Numbered from the stretch's first letter, positions 21,975-33,890 are shown. The stretch is DNA of 64,000 nt from Bathynomus jamesi (GCA_023014485.1 JAJOZX010002365.1:448501-512500); one strand, 5' to 3'. Made by a program: numbers and translations. The notes: a model not told the origin generated them from the letters alone.

Positions 21975-22691
21975 ATTGCTTCTGCCAGATCCTCTTTCAT
22001 TGAAGCCCTTAAATCTGATGGTGAACTAAAAGTTACAAATTTGTGTGTAATATCAGATTCACTTACACACAACACAACTGCAGTTCATTCTTTTTTATGT
22101 GAAGCCTTGAAATTACTTAAAAGTCAGAATCCTAAACTAAAACATATTTGTTACTTTAGCGATGGCGCAGCAAGTCAATATAAAAACTATAAAAACATCA
22201 TTAATTCAGTGTTACATGAAAAAGATTTCCAACTAACGTGTGAATGGAACGTTTTTGCCACCTCTCACGGAAAGAACCCCTGTGATGGTGTTGGTGGCAC
22301 CGTCAAAAGGTTAGTTGCCCGGGCAAGTCTACAAGCAACAAGTAAAGGTCACATCACCAATCCAAAAGAGATGTTCGATTGGTGCAAATCTAATATTAAT
22401 GGTATACAATTTCTGTACATTGATTCAGCTAAAATTGAGGAAAATGCTAATTTATTTGAGTTAGAAAAAAAGTATTCCTTAATTAAGACAATCCCAGGAA
22501 CCCGTTCATATCACTGCTTTAGACCTTCATCAACAGGCATTAAACTGTACAAAATTTCTAGTGATGAAAATTTCTTTAACGTACAACTTTCCTTCCTCAA
22601 TGCTACACAAGAAAATGTGGCTTACCAATATAAACCTGGTACATATGTGGCCTGTTTCTATGAAGGTGACTGGTTTGTTGGAAACATAGTT
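21975..22691 (+). pseudogene. GTCA-like transposase gene, interrupted (5' part)
   Basis: The open frame starts near 21,975 without a clear Met; the first Met is at 22,041. It contains the second half of the DDE-like core: CVISDSLTHNTTAVH, YFSDGAASQYKNYKN, CEWNVFATSHGKNPCDGVGG and TVKRLVARASLQ. A C-terminal domain ending WFVGNIV follows. The reading frame is broken exactly at 22,691 by element A and resumes at 26,882. It is divergent from the element A protein, so it is a different subfamily. The N-terminal half is missing. Confidence 0.75.
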
Positions 22692-23392
22692 GGGTCATTC
22701 CATGTCAACTCAGCCACAAAATGGCACTTTTTGCACTCACCCCTTTCAATTTTGCTCATACTTGGCACAATAGCAGATATACATACCAAACTTAAATTCC
22801 CAAATTATTAGAGCTGACTGACCTTTGGTTACTGAGATACAAGGTCACAAAGTTGTGACATTTTGACCTTTTTTGCTTTAAATGACTATTTTCAAAACGG
22901 TGTAACTAAAAAACTATTAAAGCTAGAGCATTGATTTTGGTCTCATTTTAAAGCTCTTTAGTAGCCCCTTGTTTATTATCTCTTGTTAAATATCTCTACT
23001 GTGAAAAATAAAAAAATCCCTTCAAAAGTTGACCTTTGACCTTGAATAAAAAAAAAATACCTTCTCCTAAAAAATTCAATTTTTTACATTAATACCTTGA
23101 GTCATGTACAACAAAATCCCAAGAAGCTGTAAGTGGCTGATAACTAGTTCAATGTATAAAAAATAAATGAAGTTGGCATCATTCTTCAATTTTAGATTTT
23201 TTTTGTCAGTTCATTTATTTAAAAGTTCTGTTCTGATATAGTGTCAGTGAAGACTTAGTTCAACTTAACATTATTAGTTCAAAAACCTTTTTGTGACCTG
23301 TGCCAAAAGAAGTCTTTTAAAAGACAACCAGGGTTAAACCCCTCGACAGCCCCAAATCTACTGGAGTAGCGCTGATCCAAAGGCCCAACTAG

Positions 23393-23400
23393 TATATAAG
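23393..23400 (+). promoter_or_regulatory. TATA box of element A transposase
   Basis: TATATAAG lies about 155 bp upstream of the ATG at 23,556. The identical box is kept in element B (38,430-38,437, minus strand). An acceptor-like TTTTCAG at about 23,513-23,519 suggests a spliced 5' leader. Confidence 0.5.
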
Positions 23401-23555
23401 TACTGTCAACTTTACAGAGTTGACTCCTGACTTCAAGTTAAAGTTAATTTATTTTTACTAAATACATGTATAAAAATTTATTTAATAATTCATTAATTGT
23501 TCATTGTTTTCTTTTCAGGATTTTCTTTGTGCTTTTGTGATTTCAGAGTACAAAC

Positions 23556-26146
23556 ATGGAACATTTAAAACTGAAACAGAAGTGTGCTGATCATTTGCTG
23601 TCACAAAGGTCAGTGTCGAAAGAAGAGTTTGAGAATTGTACCACAGGAACTTGTAAATAAGTTTCCCGATCTGCACTTAACACTACATCACAGACTTTGT
23701 AAGCAGTGTAGAGAACATCTTGAGTCCTTGCCTGAGAAAGGAATAGGCACTTTGAATTCAGACATAAATGATGATTCTTCTTGTAGTAGTGAACCACCTG
23801 AAGATCTTGAGAAAATTGAAAATGTTGACAATAGTGATGCATCAACTTCAGAGCAAAACCATGAGATGTGTACTTTGAATGCTTCTTTTGTTTCAATTGG
23901 TGAATCACCCATAAAAAAGAGAGCTTGTAGAGCAAAAGTCATATGGAGCTAAAAAACTAAGCAAGGTGACAGAGACAGTTAAGAAGAGAATGGAAACAGT
24001 TGCAGGAAAAGAGATTTCTGACTCACAATTTAAGGAGCCATCTGGAGATGTAGACTGTTTAGAAATAATAAATCAACTCAAGGAAAAATTCAAAAATGAA
24101 AATACTAAAAGAAGTGATAAAATAAAAATCCTCACTGTATTGCCCAAAAGTTGGAGCATTAGGAAAATTGCTTCAGAATTTAACACAACAAGGCATACAG
24201 CATCTATTGCTAAAAAAATAGTTGAAGAAAAAGGTGTCCTTTCAGACCCAAATCCAAAGGGTGGGAAAAGAATTAAACAGGATACTGTTGACGCTATTAA
24301 AGCATTTTATCTTTCAGAAGACATCAGTAGAACAATGCCAGGAAAGAAAGACTATTGTAGTATCATTGACAATGAAAGAGGAAGGATACATTTGCAAAAG
24401 CATCTTTTACTTTGCAATTTAAAAGAAGCCTATCATATTTTCAAAGAAAGAAATCCTTTGGTTAAGGTGGGATTCAGTAAATTTGCAGAATTGCGTCCAA
24501 AGCAGTGTGTTATTGCTGGAGCAACAGGAACTCACTCAGTATGTGTCTGTACAATTCATCAGAATGCCAAACTTATGTTTGTAGGAGCTGAATTAGAAAA
24601 ACTAACTGCAAATGATGACACACCTATTAAGAATGTACGTCATTGTGTTGCCTTTATGGAATGCAATCCTGCCTCACAGAAACAATGTGAACAATGTGGA
24701 GATCCATCAGATTTAAAAAACAGACTACTGGACATATTTACAAACAACTTCATTGATATCATAAATTTTAAAAAGTGGACCAATACAGATCGGTCAAATC
24801 TTGAATCAGTAGAACTGAATACAGATGAATATATTGACCAATTCTGTAACCAACTGAAAGAATACCAGATACATGACTTCAAGACAAAGATGCAAGCAAC
24901 TTATTACCGTGAAACAAAAATGTCTTTGAAAGATGGTGAGGTCCTTGCTGTGTGTGATTTTGCTGAAAATTATTCCTTTATTCTTCAAGATGAGGTTCAG
25001 AGCTTTCACTGGAACAATGAGATGGCTACTCTACATCCATTTGTTATTTACTATAAAAAGGAAGATGAGATTGCTCACCTTAGCTTTGTTATTATTTCAG
25101 AGTGTAACATCCATAACACAGTTGCTGTACATTTGTTTCAAAAGCATCTGATAAAATTCCTAAAAGATAATATCTCATCCATCGGTTCCATCCACAAAAT
25201 AATTTACTTTTCAGATGGGTGTGCAGGACAGTATAAGAACTGCAAAAACTTTTTGAATCTTTGCCATCACAGAGATGATTTTGGAATTGAGGCAGAATGG
25301 AATTTTTTTGCAACAAGTCATGGAAAGGGACCCTGTGATGGTGTTGGAGGCACAGTTAAGAGATTAGCTGCAAAAGCTAGTCTACAACGACCTTATGATG
25401 AACAGATCCTTACTGCAGAACAGTTATATACATTTGCAAGTGAAAATATTGTAAATATAAAATGTCATTTTTCAACCAATAAAGAGCATGAAGAGGAAAG
25501 CCAACTTCTCCAAGAAAGACACTCAACTGCAAGGACTATTGCTGGTACACAGAAATTACACCATTTACAGCCAGTTTCATTGACTTCTCTTAAGGTTAAA
25601 CATTATTCATTATCAGATTATTCAAATATTGAGAAAGTTACTGAAAAGGAAGAAGTTGTGACTGAGGAGAAAATACATGGTTTTGTTACTGCTGCATATG
25701 ATGGCCATTGGTGGGTGGCATATGTGCTGGAAAAGATACCAGAGAATAGAGAAGTAAAAGTCACATTCCTTCATCCTCATGGCCCAAACCCATCATTTGT
25801 GTATCCTGGTCGACCAGATGAATTAATCTTACCATATTCAGATATTCTAACACAAGTTGAGGCATCTACTACTAATGGACGAACATACAGGATTTGCAAA
25901 GAAGTTACTTTGAAGGCATCCAAAGCTTTGGCAGATCTACAGCACAGAAAGGTAAGAATTCAAAATTAAAATGGTCATGTAACTATATATACACTGCATA
26001 CATTTTAAGTTGTGATAAATGGAAATCAATGAGCACTATACCTATACATATTGTATGTACATTTTAATATGTTACTTGTATTTGTTAATTAGGTAGCTAT
26101 CTAGGTATACATTAAAAATTGTTTTCTCTTCTAGAAATCACAATAA
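23556..26146 (+). pseudogene. GTCA-family transposase, element A (nearly intact)
   Basis: The N-terminal Cys domain (KCAD...LCKQCREHL) is followed by an acidic Ser-rich linker (about residues 75-120). An HTH-like block comes next (SWSIRKIASEFNTTRHTAS), then FYLSEDISRTMPGKKD and VCVCTIHQNAKL. The core has VCDFAENYSF, IIYFSDGCAGQYKN and FFATSHGKGPCDGVGGTVK. The C-terminal domain has AAYDGHWWVAYVLE and VTFLHPHGP. The main frame is open for 667 codons (23,966-25,969). A donor (AAG/GTAAGA, 25,952) and acceptor (CTTCTAG, ends 26,134) add a last exon of three codons and a stop. Compared with element B, two small indels near 23,600 and 23,925 break the N-terminal part. It presumably catalyses cut-and-paste transposition of this family in the nucleus. 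Confidence 0.8.
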
Positions 26147-26881
26147 ATTGGGTGGCCCACAAGAATCTTGTCAACTACTGAAAACCATCACATACATGCA
26201 CAACATACAGGTGAGGTGGGTAAAGAACAAATATTTAAAAATAAGCATTTGCTTGTTTGTAGAAGGCTGCAGATAGTATGTAGATATGGGTTGTATTTGT
26301 AAGAGATTGAGCTGACCTTAGACAAAAATGGTTACTGACATACAAGGTCACAAAGTCATGACTTTTTGACAATTTTTGTATAAAATGACTTTTTTCAAAA
26401 TGTTGCTTGAATTCATTATTTTTTATACATTGAACTAGTTATCAGCCACTTACAGCTTCTTGGGATTTTGTTGTACATGACTCAAGGTATTAATGTAAAA
26501 AAATTGAATTTTTTAGGAGAAGGTATTTTTTTTTTATTCAAGGTCAAAGGTCAACTTTTGAAGGGATTTTTTTATTTTTCACAGTAGAGATATTTAACAA
26601 GAGACAATAAACAAGGGGCTACTAAAGAGCTTTAAAATGAGACCAAAATCAATGCTCTAGCTTTAATAGTTTTTTAGTTACACCATTTTGAAAATAGTCA
26701 TTTAAAGCAAAAAAGGTCAAAATGTCACAACTTTGTGACCTTGTATCTCAGTAACCAAAGGTCAGTCAGCTCTAATAATTTGGGAATTTAAGTTTGGCAT
26801 GTATATCTGCTATTGTGCCAAGTATGAGCAAAATTGAAAGGGGTGAGTGTTTTAGGTGGCTGACTTGACATGGAATGACCC

Positions 26882-27041
26882 AGTTGAAGTGTGTGATACT
26901 GAGAAGGATCTATTAGTAAATTTCATGAAAAAGAATCCTTTTAAATGGCCTGAACAAGAGGACATTTGCTGGATTCCATTCCAACATGTTTTGTGTTCAA
27001 TTGAACCACCTACAGTTGCTGGGAAAATGGGGAGACAGTAA
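26882..27041 (+). pseudogene. GTCA-like transposase gene, interrupted (3' part)
   Basis: After the duplicated AGTT the frame continues VEVCDTEKDLLVNF and reaches a stop after AGKMGRQ at 27,041. It is the direct continuation of the gene ending at 22,691 (GNIV). The C-terminal region has PFKWPEQEDICWIP. Confidence 0.75.
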
Positions 27042-27704
27042 AAGTTATCAAATGATTGTTTATCTAAAATTGAGTAGTATTTAAAAAAAGCCTAAGTAAC
27101 TACAGACCTGTATCAAGCTGAATAATAAATTGCCAATTTATGGCTGAGGCCATGGAGTGTTGAAGACAATCAGACTTAAAGCCTGAGTACAATAATAAAT
27201 TCCTGAGTCAGTGTCTAAACATAAGAGTTATTAGCTATATATAAGTTTACATACAAATTTACATAAAACAACACACATTAAAAAAAGAATATGAACGTAT
27301 AGCCAATAATTCACATGCTTAAAAACTCAGGAATTCATTATTGTATATAGCTAAGTACTGTACACTTGTATTAAGGGAATACAACAAAGCTACGGTACTT
27401 AAATTTAAGATTTTGTACTGAAAATGGTGGTTACTGCGGTCCATCTGTTGTGTTAACTGCAAATGTAGTAATAATCTAGGTATATATTATGTCTTTTTTA
27501 TGAGTAAAACTTATTTAGATAATTTAACATTTGTGAATTAACTTACCAAGTAATAAAATAGAAGTAAAATTACAATTCAATGTTGTAAAAAGAAATTTAA
27601 ACATTTCAAAATTTTGAAAAAATTCAGAATTTTTCACAAAAAGTACTTTTCTTTGAATAGCCAAAACTATATGAAGGAGTTGAGTTGAGATCTATTCCCT
27701 AATA
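27042..27704. other. AT-rich stretch, no recognised gene
   Basis: This presumably includes the 3' flank of the interrupted transposase gene. No matching terminal repeat or ORF is seen. Confidence 0.5.
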
Positions 27705-27973
27705 CAGTGAGGCCTTGCATAACAAACGCCTTAAATAGCGAATTTTTGCTTAACGAATTACCTCCATAAGGCTCCATTGATTTAAATAACGATTTTACCT
27801 TGCAGAACGAATTTGGTAACGAAAAACGTAATAACATATTTTCTGTTCAGTTAGAGGTTGGTAGCTGTCGTGAGCAGTTGTGTACAATTGCTATCAATTT
27901 TTTTTTAAATTTTGCTTTACAGTGATTTATCATTATAATATCATTAATTAATATAGTGAATAAATAATAATTA

Positions 27974-28540
27974 ATGCTTTTAAGCATTATTAGTGCTAAA
28001 TCTACTCTTGGGGTGTTTTGGCAACACAGTAAAAAGGCATGGGTGACAAGAACCCTATTTAATCAGCGGATTGTGGAAGTTTTTGGCCCTACAGTGCAAA
28101 AATACCTGGAGACCAATAAACTTCCTTTAAAGGTCTTATTGCTTCTTGACAATGCTAAGGCCCATGACCCAGATCTGGACAAAATTATCAAGACAAGTTT
28201 CAGCTTCATTACTGTGAAATATCTGCCTCCAAACACAACATCACTGCTCCAACCTATGGACCAGCAGGTTATTTCAAACTTCAAGAAGCTATACACGAAG
28301 TTCATGTTTGCTCAGTGCCATAATGCAACCTCCAGTGAGGATTCTGTAACCTTAACACAGTTCTGGAAGTAGCATTACAACATTTTGGAGGCTGTCAAGA
28401 ATGTTGTGAGAGCATGGAGAGAAGTCTCAACAATTTGCATGAACTCTGCCTGGAAAAAAATGGGTAAACAAACGCAAAAAGGGTCAAAATTTGGGCTCTG
28501 GAACGAATTGATGAAAATCCCATTGAACTAATGCACTGCA
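27974..28540 (+). pseudogene. Tigger transposase, N-terminally deleted
   Basis: The frame contains SAKSTLGVFWQHSKKAWVTR, VLLLLDNAKAHDPDLDK (the second catalytic Asp), TVKYLPPNTTSLLQPMDQQV (the third catalytic Asp) and NFKKLYTKFMF. After a stop at 28,372 the same frame continues ILEAVKNVVRAWREVS. The DNA-binding domain and first catalytic region are missing. It belongs to the DDE_1/Tigger group. Confidence 0.85.
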
Positions 28541-28567
28541 TAACAAATTTTTCAGTTAACGAATGAC

Positions 28568-29624
28568 CAAAGCTGGGCACAAACCGTTAATCCGTTAATC
28601 GTTAATTAACGAAGTTAACTTTTTCGTTAACGATTTAACTTTTAAGTTAACTTTGAAAATCATTATCGGACTAATTAACTTCCGTTACATTTAACTTCCG
28701 TTAACTCAAGTCCGTTAACCCAAAAAATTCATAAATAAACAAGATCCAGGGGGAGGAACAAGCCTACCTTGGGACTCTGCTGCCAACAGTTGCTGCGACA
28801 ATCTTCAGGCTTAAGGACTTGAAGTCCAAGGGCCTCGTCTACTGCAGCGCCTTGGTCGACGCACTTTTGGCAGGCATCAACAAAAGGTTTGGACCCCTCC
28901 TGGAGGATGACGAATGCCAGCTGGCTGCTGCCTTCCATCCCAGGTTTTGCCTCATCTGGTTGGACAAGTATGACAACACCAAGGTCGCCAGGGTGAGGAA
29001 AAACATGGAGGGTACAGTCGAGGAGGCCATGAAGCAGCAGTCCAACGAAGTGGGCAGCAACAGTGGAGGCAGCAACAACGAGGAGGAGGAGGAGGAGGAT
29101 GACTTCTTCAGTGCTGTCATCCAGACAAAAGAGAGCAGCAGAAGCCACAGGTCACTCAAGGGCAAGGCCCAGAACTTGGTCAAGACCTGGCTGGAGACCA
29201 ACTCCAAGGACTTGCTGACAGATGCTGCCTTCTTGGGTGAGCAAGTGTTGGTGGACTTGTTCATCAAGTTCAACACAGCCATCCCCTCCAGTGCTGCAGT
29301 GGGGCATTTGTTCTCTATGGGCAAGGACATCCTGAGGGCCAAGAGATCATCCCTGTCTGATGAAAACTTTGATATGCTAATTTTCATGAAGGGCAACATG
29401 CATCTCATGGACAAAATGGAGAACGAGAAGAAGAGGGAAAATTAAATTATATACATATTATGTTTTTCATTTTTTTTATAATAAAAGTTAACGTTAACGG
29501 TTTATCGGTAACTTCCGTTACATGTTTAACGAATTAACGGATTAACGGTTAACGAAGTTAACTTTTTGGTTAACGGATTAGCGGTTAACGAAGTTAACTT
29601 TTTGGTTAACGGTGCCCACCACTG
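28568..29624 (+). mobile_element. hAT element inside Tigger
   Basis: The right end mirrors to CAGTGGTGGGCACCGTTAA; the left end is the slightly altered CAAAGCTGGGCAC. A perfect 8-bp duplication, CGAATGAC, lies at 28,560-28,567 and 29,625-29,632. Both subterminal regions are arrays of GTTAACG/CGTTAAC. The coding part retains only the C-terminal portion. Confidence 0.85.
28819..29445 (+). pseudogene. hAT transposase C-terminal part
   Basis: The open frame of 208 codons contains FGPLLEDDECQLAAAFHPRF, an acidic run (EEEEEEDD) and the hAT dimerisation segment FIKFNTAIPSSAAVGHLFSM with AKRSSLSDENFDMLIF. The BED finger and the first catalytic residues are absent, so this copy is non-autonomous. Its GC content is higher than the flanks. 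Confidence 0.8.
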
Positions 29625-29672
29625 CGAATGACCTTCTGGAACGAATTAAATTCATTATGCAAGGCCTCACTG

Positions 29673-30429
29673 TATATGTTTTTGTACACATATGTATCTT
29701 TCTTTACTAGAAGTATCAACTCCCTGACTAATTTTGGACACCTTTATATTAAGCCCCAAAGTTGATGTTAATTTTGCAAATTTTGTGAAAATATCAACTT
29801 TTGGAAATTTTTAAAAATAAAAACAAATCCTTTTTTGGTTATTTTTTTATTTCACTCATAAATTTACAACCCATAGAGACTATTAGGAGTATTAAAACAG
29901 CTGTGATTGATGTAGAACTAAAACTTTTGAAAATGGTAGTTGTAAAAGTGGGAGGAATTGATGCAAGCTTCAAAATGGAGCCATGTTTAAGCCCTTGTAA
30001 CTCAGAAACTATTTGTTCCACAGCCTTTTAGCTTGAAAAATTGAAAAGCCCACCATAAGTTGTATTGGTATGACAAATTTGAAGCTTCTACTCCTATTAG
30101 AAGACACTTTTCAAGGCCTCTCAAAATGAAGGCATTGGCCAATCAAGCTCAACATGGGCATTTTTTGTCGAAGGTGGGGCCATTTAAGCGACCATAAAAT
30201 TAAACATTTTTGACTGAGGAAGCTAAAATTTTAGATTTAAGCTATTGAATGGTGTATGAATCAACCCTGAAAATTTGAAGAAAATCGGAGATGGTCACCC
30301 GACCAACTTTCTGAAATCTGTACCAGTTGAGCTGGAATGACATGGTATCTTCCAATAATGGTCTGTCTTGGTCATTTTCTTTTCTATCAAAAAATGTTGG
30401 TTTTTATTTTCTTAGCTACTACAGGGATA
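29673..30429. other. Repeat-derived sequence without gene
   Basis: AT-rich sequence with short ORFs only. TGAGCTGGAATGACATGG near 30,330 resembles a transposon end, but I cannot pair it. Confidence 0.4.
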
Positions 30430-30794
30430 CTCCAGCTTAAAGCATATTGAAATTGTGGAGCTTTTCCAAAATTAGGACTGTTTCCAATTTTTTTTAAAAT
30501 AAGAGGTATTTAATGTAGATTTTTACGCTGATTTAAAAAATGCAAGTCTTTTTTTTGGAGAAATGAGCAGTTCAAAAGTTATGTTTATTATTGTAATTTT
30601 GTATTAGGTCAAAAACTATAACAATACAACTGAAAACTAATACAAGAGTTATTGTATTCTTTAGTAATATTGGCTTATGTCACTAAGTATTTGTGTGAAT
30701 AGATTTCAACCGTTATTTTTCTATTGCCACATGAATTCGCACAAGTAGGTATCAATCAGGTCAACTGAATGCCTGGTTAGGTTAACTGTAACAC

Positions 30795-33583
30795 TAGGGG
30801 TGCACTGGATATGAATTTTTCATATCCAGCCAGATACCAGATATGCCGGATATGGCCATATCTATCCAGCCATATATATATTATTCAGTACTGTATTATT
30901 TTTACACTCATATTGCTATGTTTTGTTTTGCATTGGGAGCAAGCACCCCCCCAAATATAAGATAAATAATAATTTAAGTATATTCAGATGTTTAATTGTT
31001 TTGTTCTCTTTCAGGTTCTTGTGTTGTATTAAACTATTAAGTATTAATCATGACAAGTTTTGTGTGGTCACTGTATACAATAAATGATCCTAGCGATATC
31101 ACTGCAAAGTGTAATATTTGCCAAAAGATTATCAAACATGGGACAGAGAAAGGTGGCCAAAAGTCTTTTAGCACAACACCTCTTCATAATCATTTGAAGA
31201 TTAATCATCCAAAAGAGTATGCTAAAGCCAAAAATGAAAATGACAAAAAAAGAATAGCTGCGATTGAATCAAAGGAAATAGGCATAGATAGAATACGGGC
31301 TAGACCATCAACTTCTGCTGGTAGTACTCTGAAAGAAAAGAAAATGGACCAAATGAGTAAGCAGATCTCAATAGAAGAAAGCTTTTCATCTAAAAAAATA
31401 TGGGACATCAATGACTCCAGGTCTGTGATGATTCACTGTAAAATTGGCATGATGATGGCTTTGGACAACCAGCCATTTACTTTAGTCGATGATGATGGTT
31501 TTATTGATCTAATGGCCTACCTCCAACCCAGATATCTCTTACCGAGCAGAAGGTACTTCTTTGATACTATAATTCCTCATCTTTATAATGAGTTCAAGTC
31601 TAAAATTGCTCAGAAGCTGGAAGAAGTAAAGCATGTCAGCTTTTCTTTAGATATATGGACAATTGGACATGCACAACCTCTCAAGCAAGTTTTATATCAT
31701 TATTGGGCCACTGGAGAGGTAAAGATTTTGAAAGATACGATGCTGTGCTACATGCCTCTCATTTCTCAGGGTCGCATACTGGCAAGAATATATCTGAAAA
31801 GTTTCGTTCTATGTGGGATAGTTGGGATCTTGATGCAAATAAGAGGAATTTATTGGTGAGGGATGGAGCTAGTAATATGGCTCTTGGTAGTGACCTGGCT
31901 GAAATACCTTCAATACACTGCAGCATTCATTTACTCCAACTGGTTATTAGTGACTCAATTATGGTTCAGAGGAGTGTAATTGATATCCTTGCAAAAAGTT
32001 GCCACCTTGCAACTCACTTTAATCATTCTCCTTTGGCCTGTAGCAATTTCAAACACATTCAAGTGCAGCAAAATCTTGAGCCTCTCCTATTAGTTGAAGA
32101 TGTCCCAACACGATGGAACAGTGCATATTTGATGCTAGAAAGATTATATAAATTAAAAATTCCAGTGCAACTGTATTTGGCTGATCGTAGTGAATTACCT
32201 ACCATCACATCCCTCAAATGGACACCAATATGAAATCTTAAAATATTAAAACCATTCTTCCAACTAACTCAGGAAATGAGTTCGGAAAAATCAACTTTGT
32301 CTTCCGTAATCCCAAGCATTTGTATTTTAGAGATATTTCTTTCAAAGATTGGCCATGATGACCAAGGTGTTCAAACGACAGAGAGAGAACTCCTGACTTC
32401 TCTTCGAGCGCATTTCTTGTCAGAGAGTAATGATGGGAAGTCTTTGAACATAATGAAAAACAGGGCTTATGTGACTGTGACTACAATAGATCCGTGGTAT
32501 AAGTTATCTTTCTTTCAACAAGATCAAAAAGAGCAGGCTAAATCCTGGCTGATTGAAGAAGTCATAGGTATTGAAAATGCCGAAGGTGGTAATGATTCTA
32601 ATGAAAATGAAAGTGAAGGTAATGAAAGTGGAAGCGAAAGAAGCTCAAATTCCAGCGTGTTTTATGGAGATCACAAAAGGAGAGCAATCTGGTGAAGTAA
32701 GTTACAAGAGAAGAAAGGTTGATAAAAAGACTGCTCCTGTTCTACTGATTGCAGGGAAGTTAGACCGATATGCATCTGAACCTCTTGTAGATAGGAAACG
32801 CTGTCCAGTTCAAATTTGGAAGCAGGAGGACCAATTTCCTCTCCTTAAAACTATTGTTTCAAAGCTTCTCTGCACACCCACATCCTCTGTATTTTCAGAG
32901 AGAATGTTTTCTGAATATGGAAACATCTATGAAGCAAGGCAATCCCAAATATTGCCTAAAAGAGGAAAAATGCTCTCGTTTCTGCACCACAATGGAAAAA
33001 GTTCTAAATCACTGTTGTTGAGGTTTTTTTTATTCTGAAGACCTCCAGGCTGAATGGTGGCATCTGACCTACACAATACTGCCCTCCATTCATTGATTTC
33101 ATTCCAGGCATTTTATATTGTATTCAATGTATTGTTTTACATTTGTCAAGCTTGTAATATTTTGAAAATAAAGGAAAAAAAGGAGAAAAAAGAATGGAAA
33201 GCAAGTGCAGGGGTCTAGCAATATTTTACTCTTTTTAAAAAATTTAATGCCTAGACGTTTTTATAAAAAGCTCTGATTATATTAATAGAACTGTAATCGT
33301 TAAGGATGGACAGATGTTTTATTTATTCTTATCATCAGTATTGTGTTGATTTAATATAAAAAGTGTTGCTGGACTGGTTTAGAGGTGGGCCCTGGAGGGC
33401 TTTCCATTTTTTTTGTATATAAAATATTATTTGTAATGTATTATCATCATATTATGGCAGATTTTCATACAGGTGTTACTTTTCTAATGTCTTGGCCTAT
33501 ATCCAGCCAGCTATGACCCATATCCTACCGGATACCAGATATTTTGCAATATCCAGCCGGATATCATATCCGATGCACCCCTA
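30795..33583 (+). mobile_element. hAT element with BED-finger transposase
   Basis: The ends TAGGGGTGCACTGGATATG and CATATCCGATGCACCCCTA are typical hAT ends. Subterminal repeats of the theme ATATCC(A/G)GCC are clustered at both ends. The flanks TGTAACAC and TTGTACGC suggest a decayed 8-bp duplication. Related repeats at 54,460 and 61,750 carry CTGTAYGCC without the insert, which supports the site. Confidence 0.8.
31050..33038 (+). pseudogene. ZBED-like hAT transposase, frameshifted
   Basis: A BED zinc finger (CNICQKII ... HNHLKINH) is followed by a linker, then RYLLPSRRYFFDTIIPHLYN and VSFSLDIWT (first catalytic region). Next come LLVRDGASNMALGSD and CSIHLLQLVI, then EDVPTRWNSAYLMLERL. The C-terminal dimerisation domain reads LLCTPTSSVFSERMFSEYGN. 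The protein is split over four frames (breaks near 31,700-31,850, 32,233 and 32,600-32,690), so it is inactive, but all domains are present. Confidence 0.85.
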
Positions 33584-33890
33584 TTGTACGCCCTTGATAA
33601 TTGGTTAGGTTAAGTCATGATATTTTTGTTAGTTTTAACATTATCCAATATATATAGAAAAGCTGAAATTTATCAAAAATAGTATTAACAGTATGACAAA
33701 TCAATATATACATGCAAAAGATTTTTCTACAGTAACTATAGGTAAACTAGAACACCATGTAACTTTTAAAATAATAATTTCTCCAAAAAAACTTTTATTT
33801 TAAATCAGCGTAAAACTCTACATTAAATATCTTATTTTCAAAAAAATAGGAAACAGGACAAATTTTGGAAAAGGCCCAAATTGTAGAATG

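Larger units (their letters stand above)
22692..26881 (+). mobile_element. GTCA-family DNA transposon, element A
   Basis: The 4,190-bp element has inverted repeats of about 0.47 kb (22,692-23,165 and 26,415-26,881) starting GGGTCATTCCATGTCAA. It is flanked by AGTT on both sides (22,688-22,691 and 26,882-26,885). Removing it restores the frame of the interrupted gene, so the ends are exact. A 4-bp duplication with long inverted repeats recalls the Sola superfamily, but I have not confirmed the assignment. It carries one spliced transposase gene. Confidence 0.9.
27705..29672 (+). mobile_element. Tigger (pogo-type) transposon, interrupted
   Basis: The ends CAGTGAGGCCTTGCATAAC and TTATGCAAGGCCTCACTG are inverted repeats, flanked by TA (27,703-27,704 and 29,673-29,674). 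The interior repeats the theme AACGAATT near both ends. A hAT element is inserted at 28,568-29,624. Without it the element is about 0.9 kb and internally deleted. Confidence 0.85.
30430..33890. repeat. Inverted-repeat arms around a hAT element
   Basis: The left arm (about 30,430-30,600) and right arm (about 33,745-33,890) are inverted. Both share TTTCCAAAATT, ATTTAATGTAGA, ACGCTGATTTAAA and TTTTTTGGAGAAAT in the same order. They are probably ends of an older element that was hit by the hAT at 30,795-33,583. The outer limits are uncertain. Confidence 0.55.

Noticed and set aside
29801..30031. 76-codon plus-strand ORF and its antisense partner
   Set aside because: Low complexity, no motif, lies in repeat-derived AT-rich sequence.
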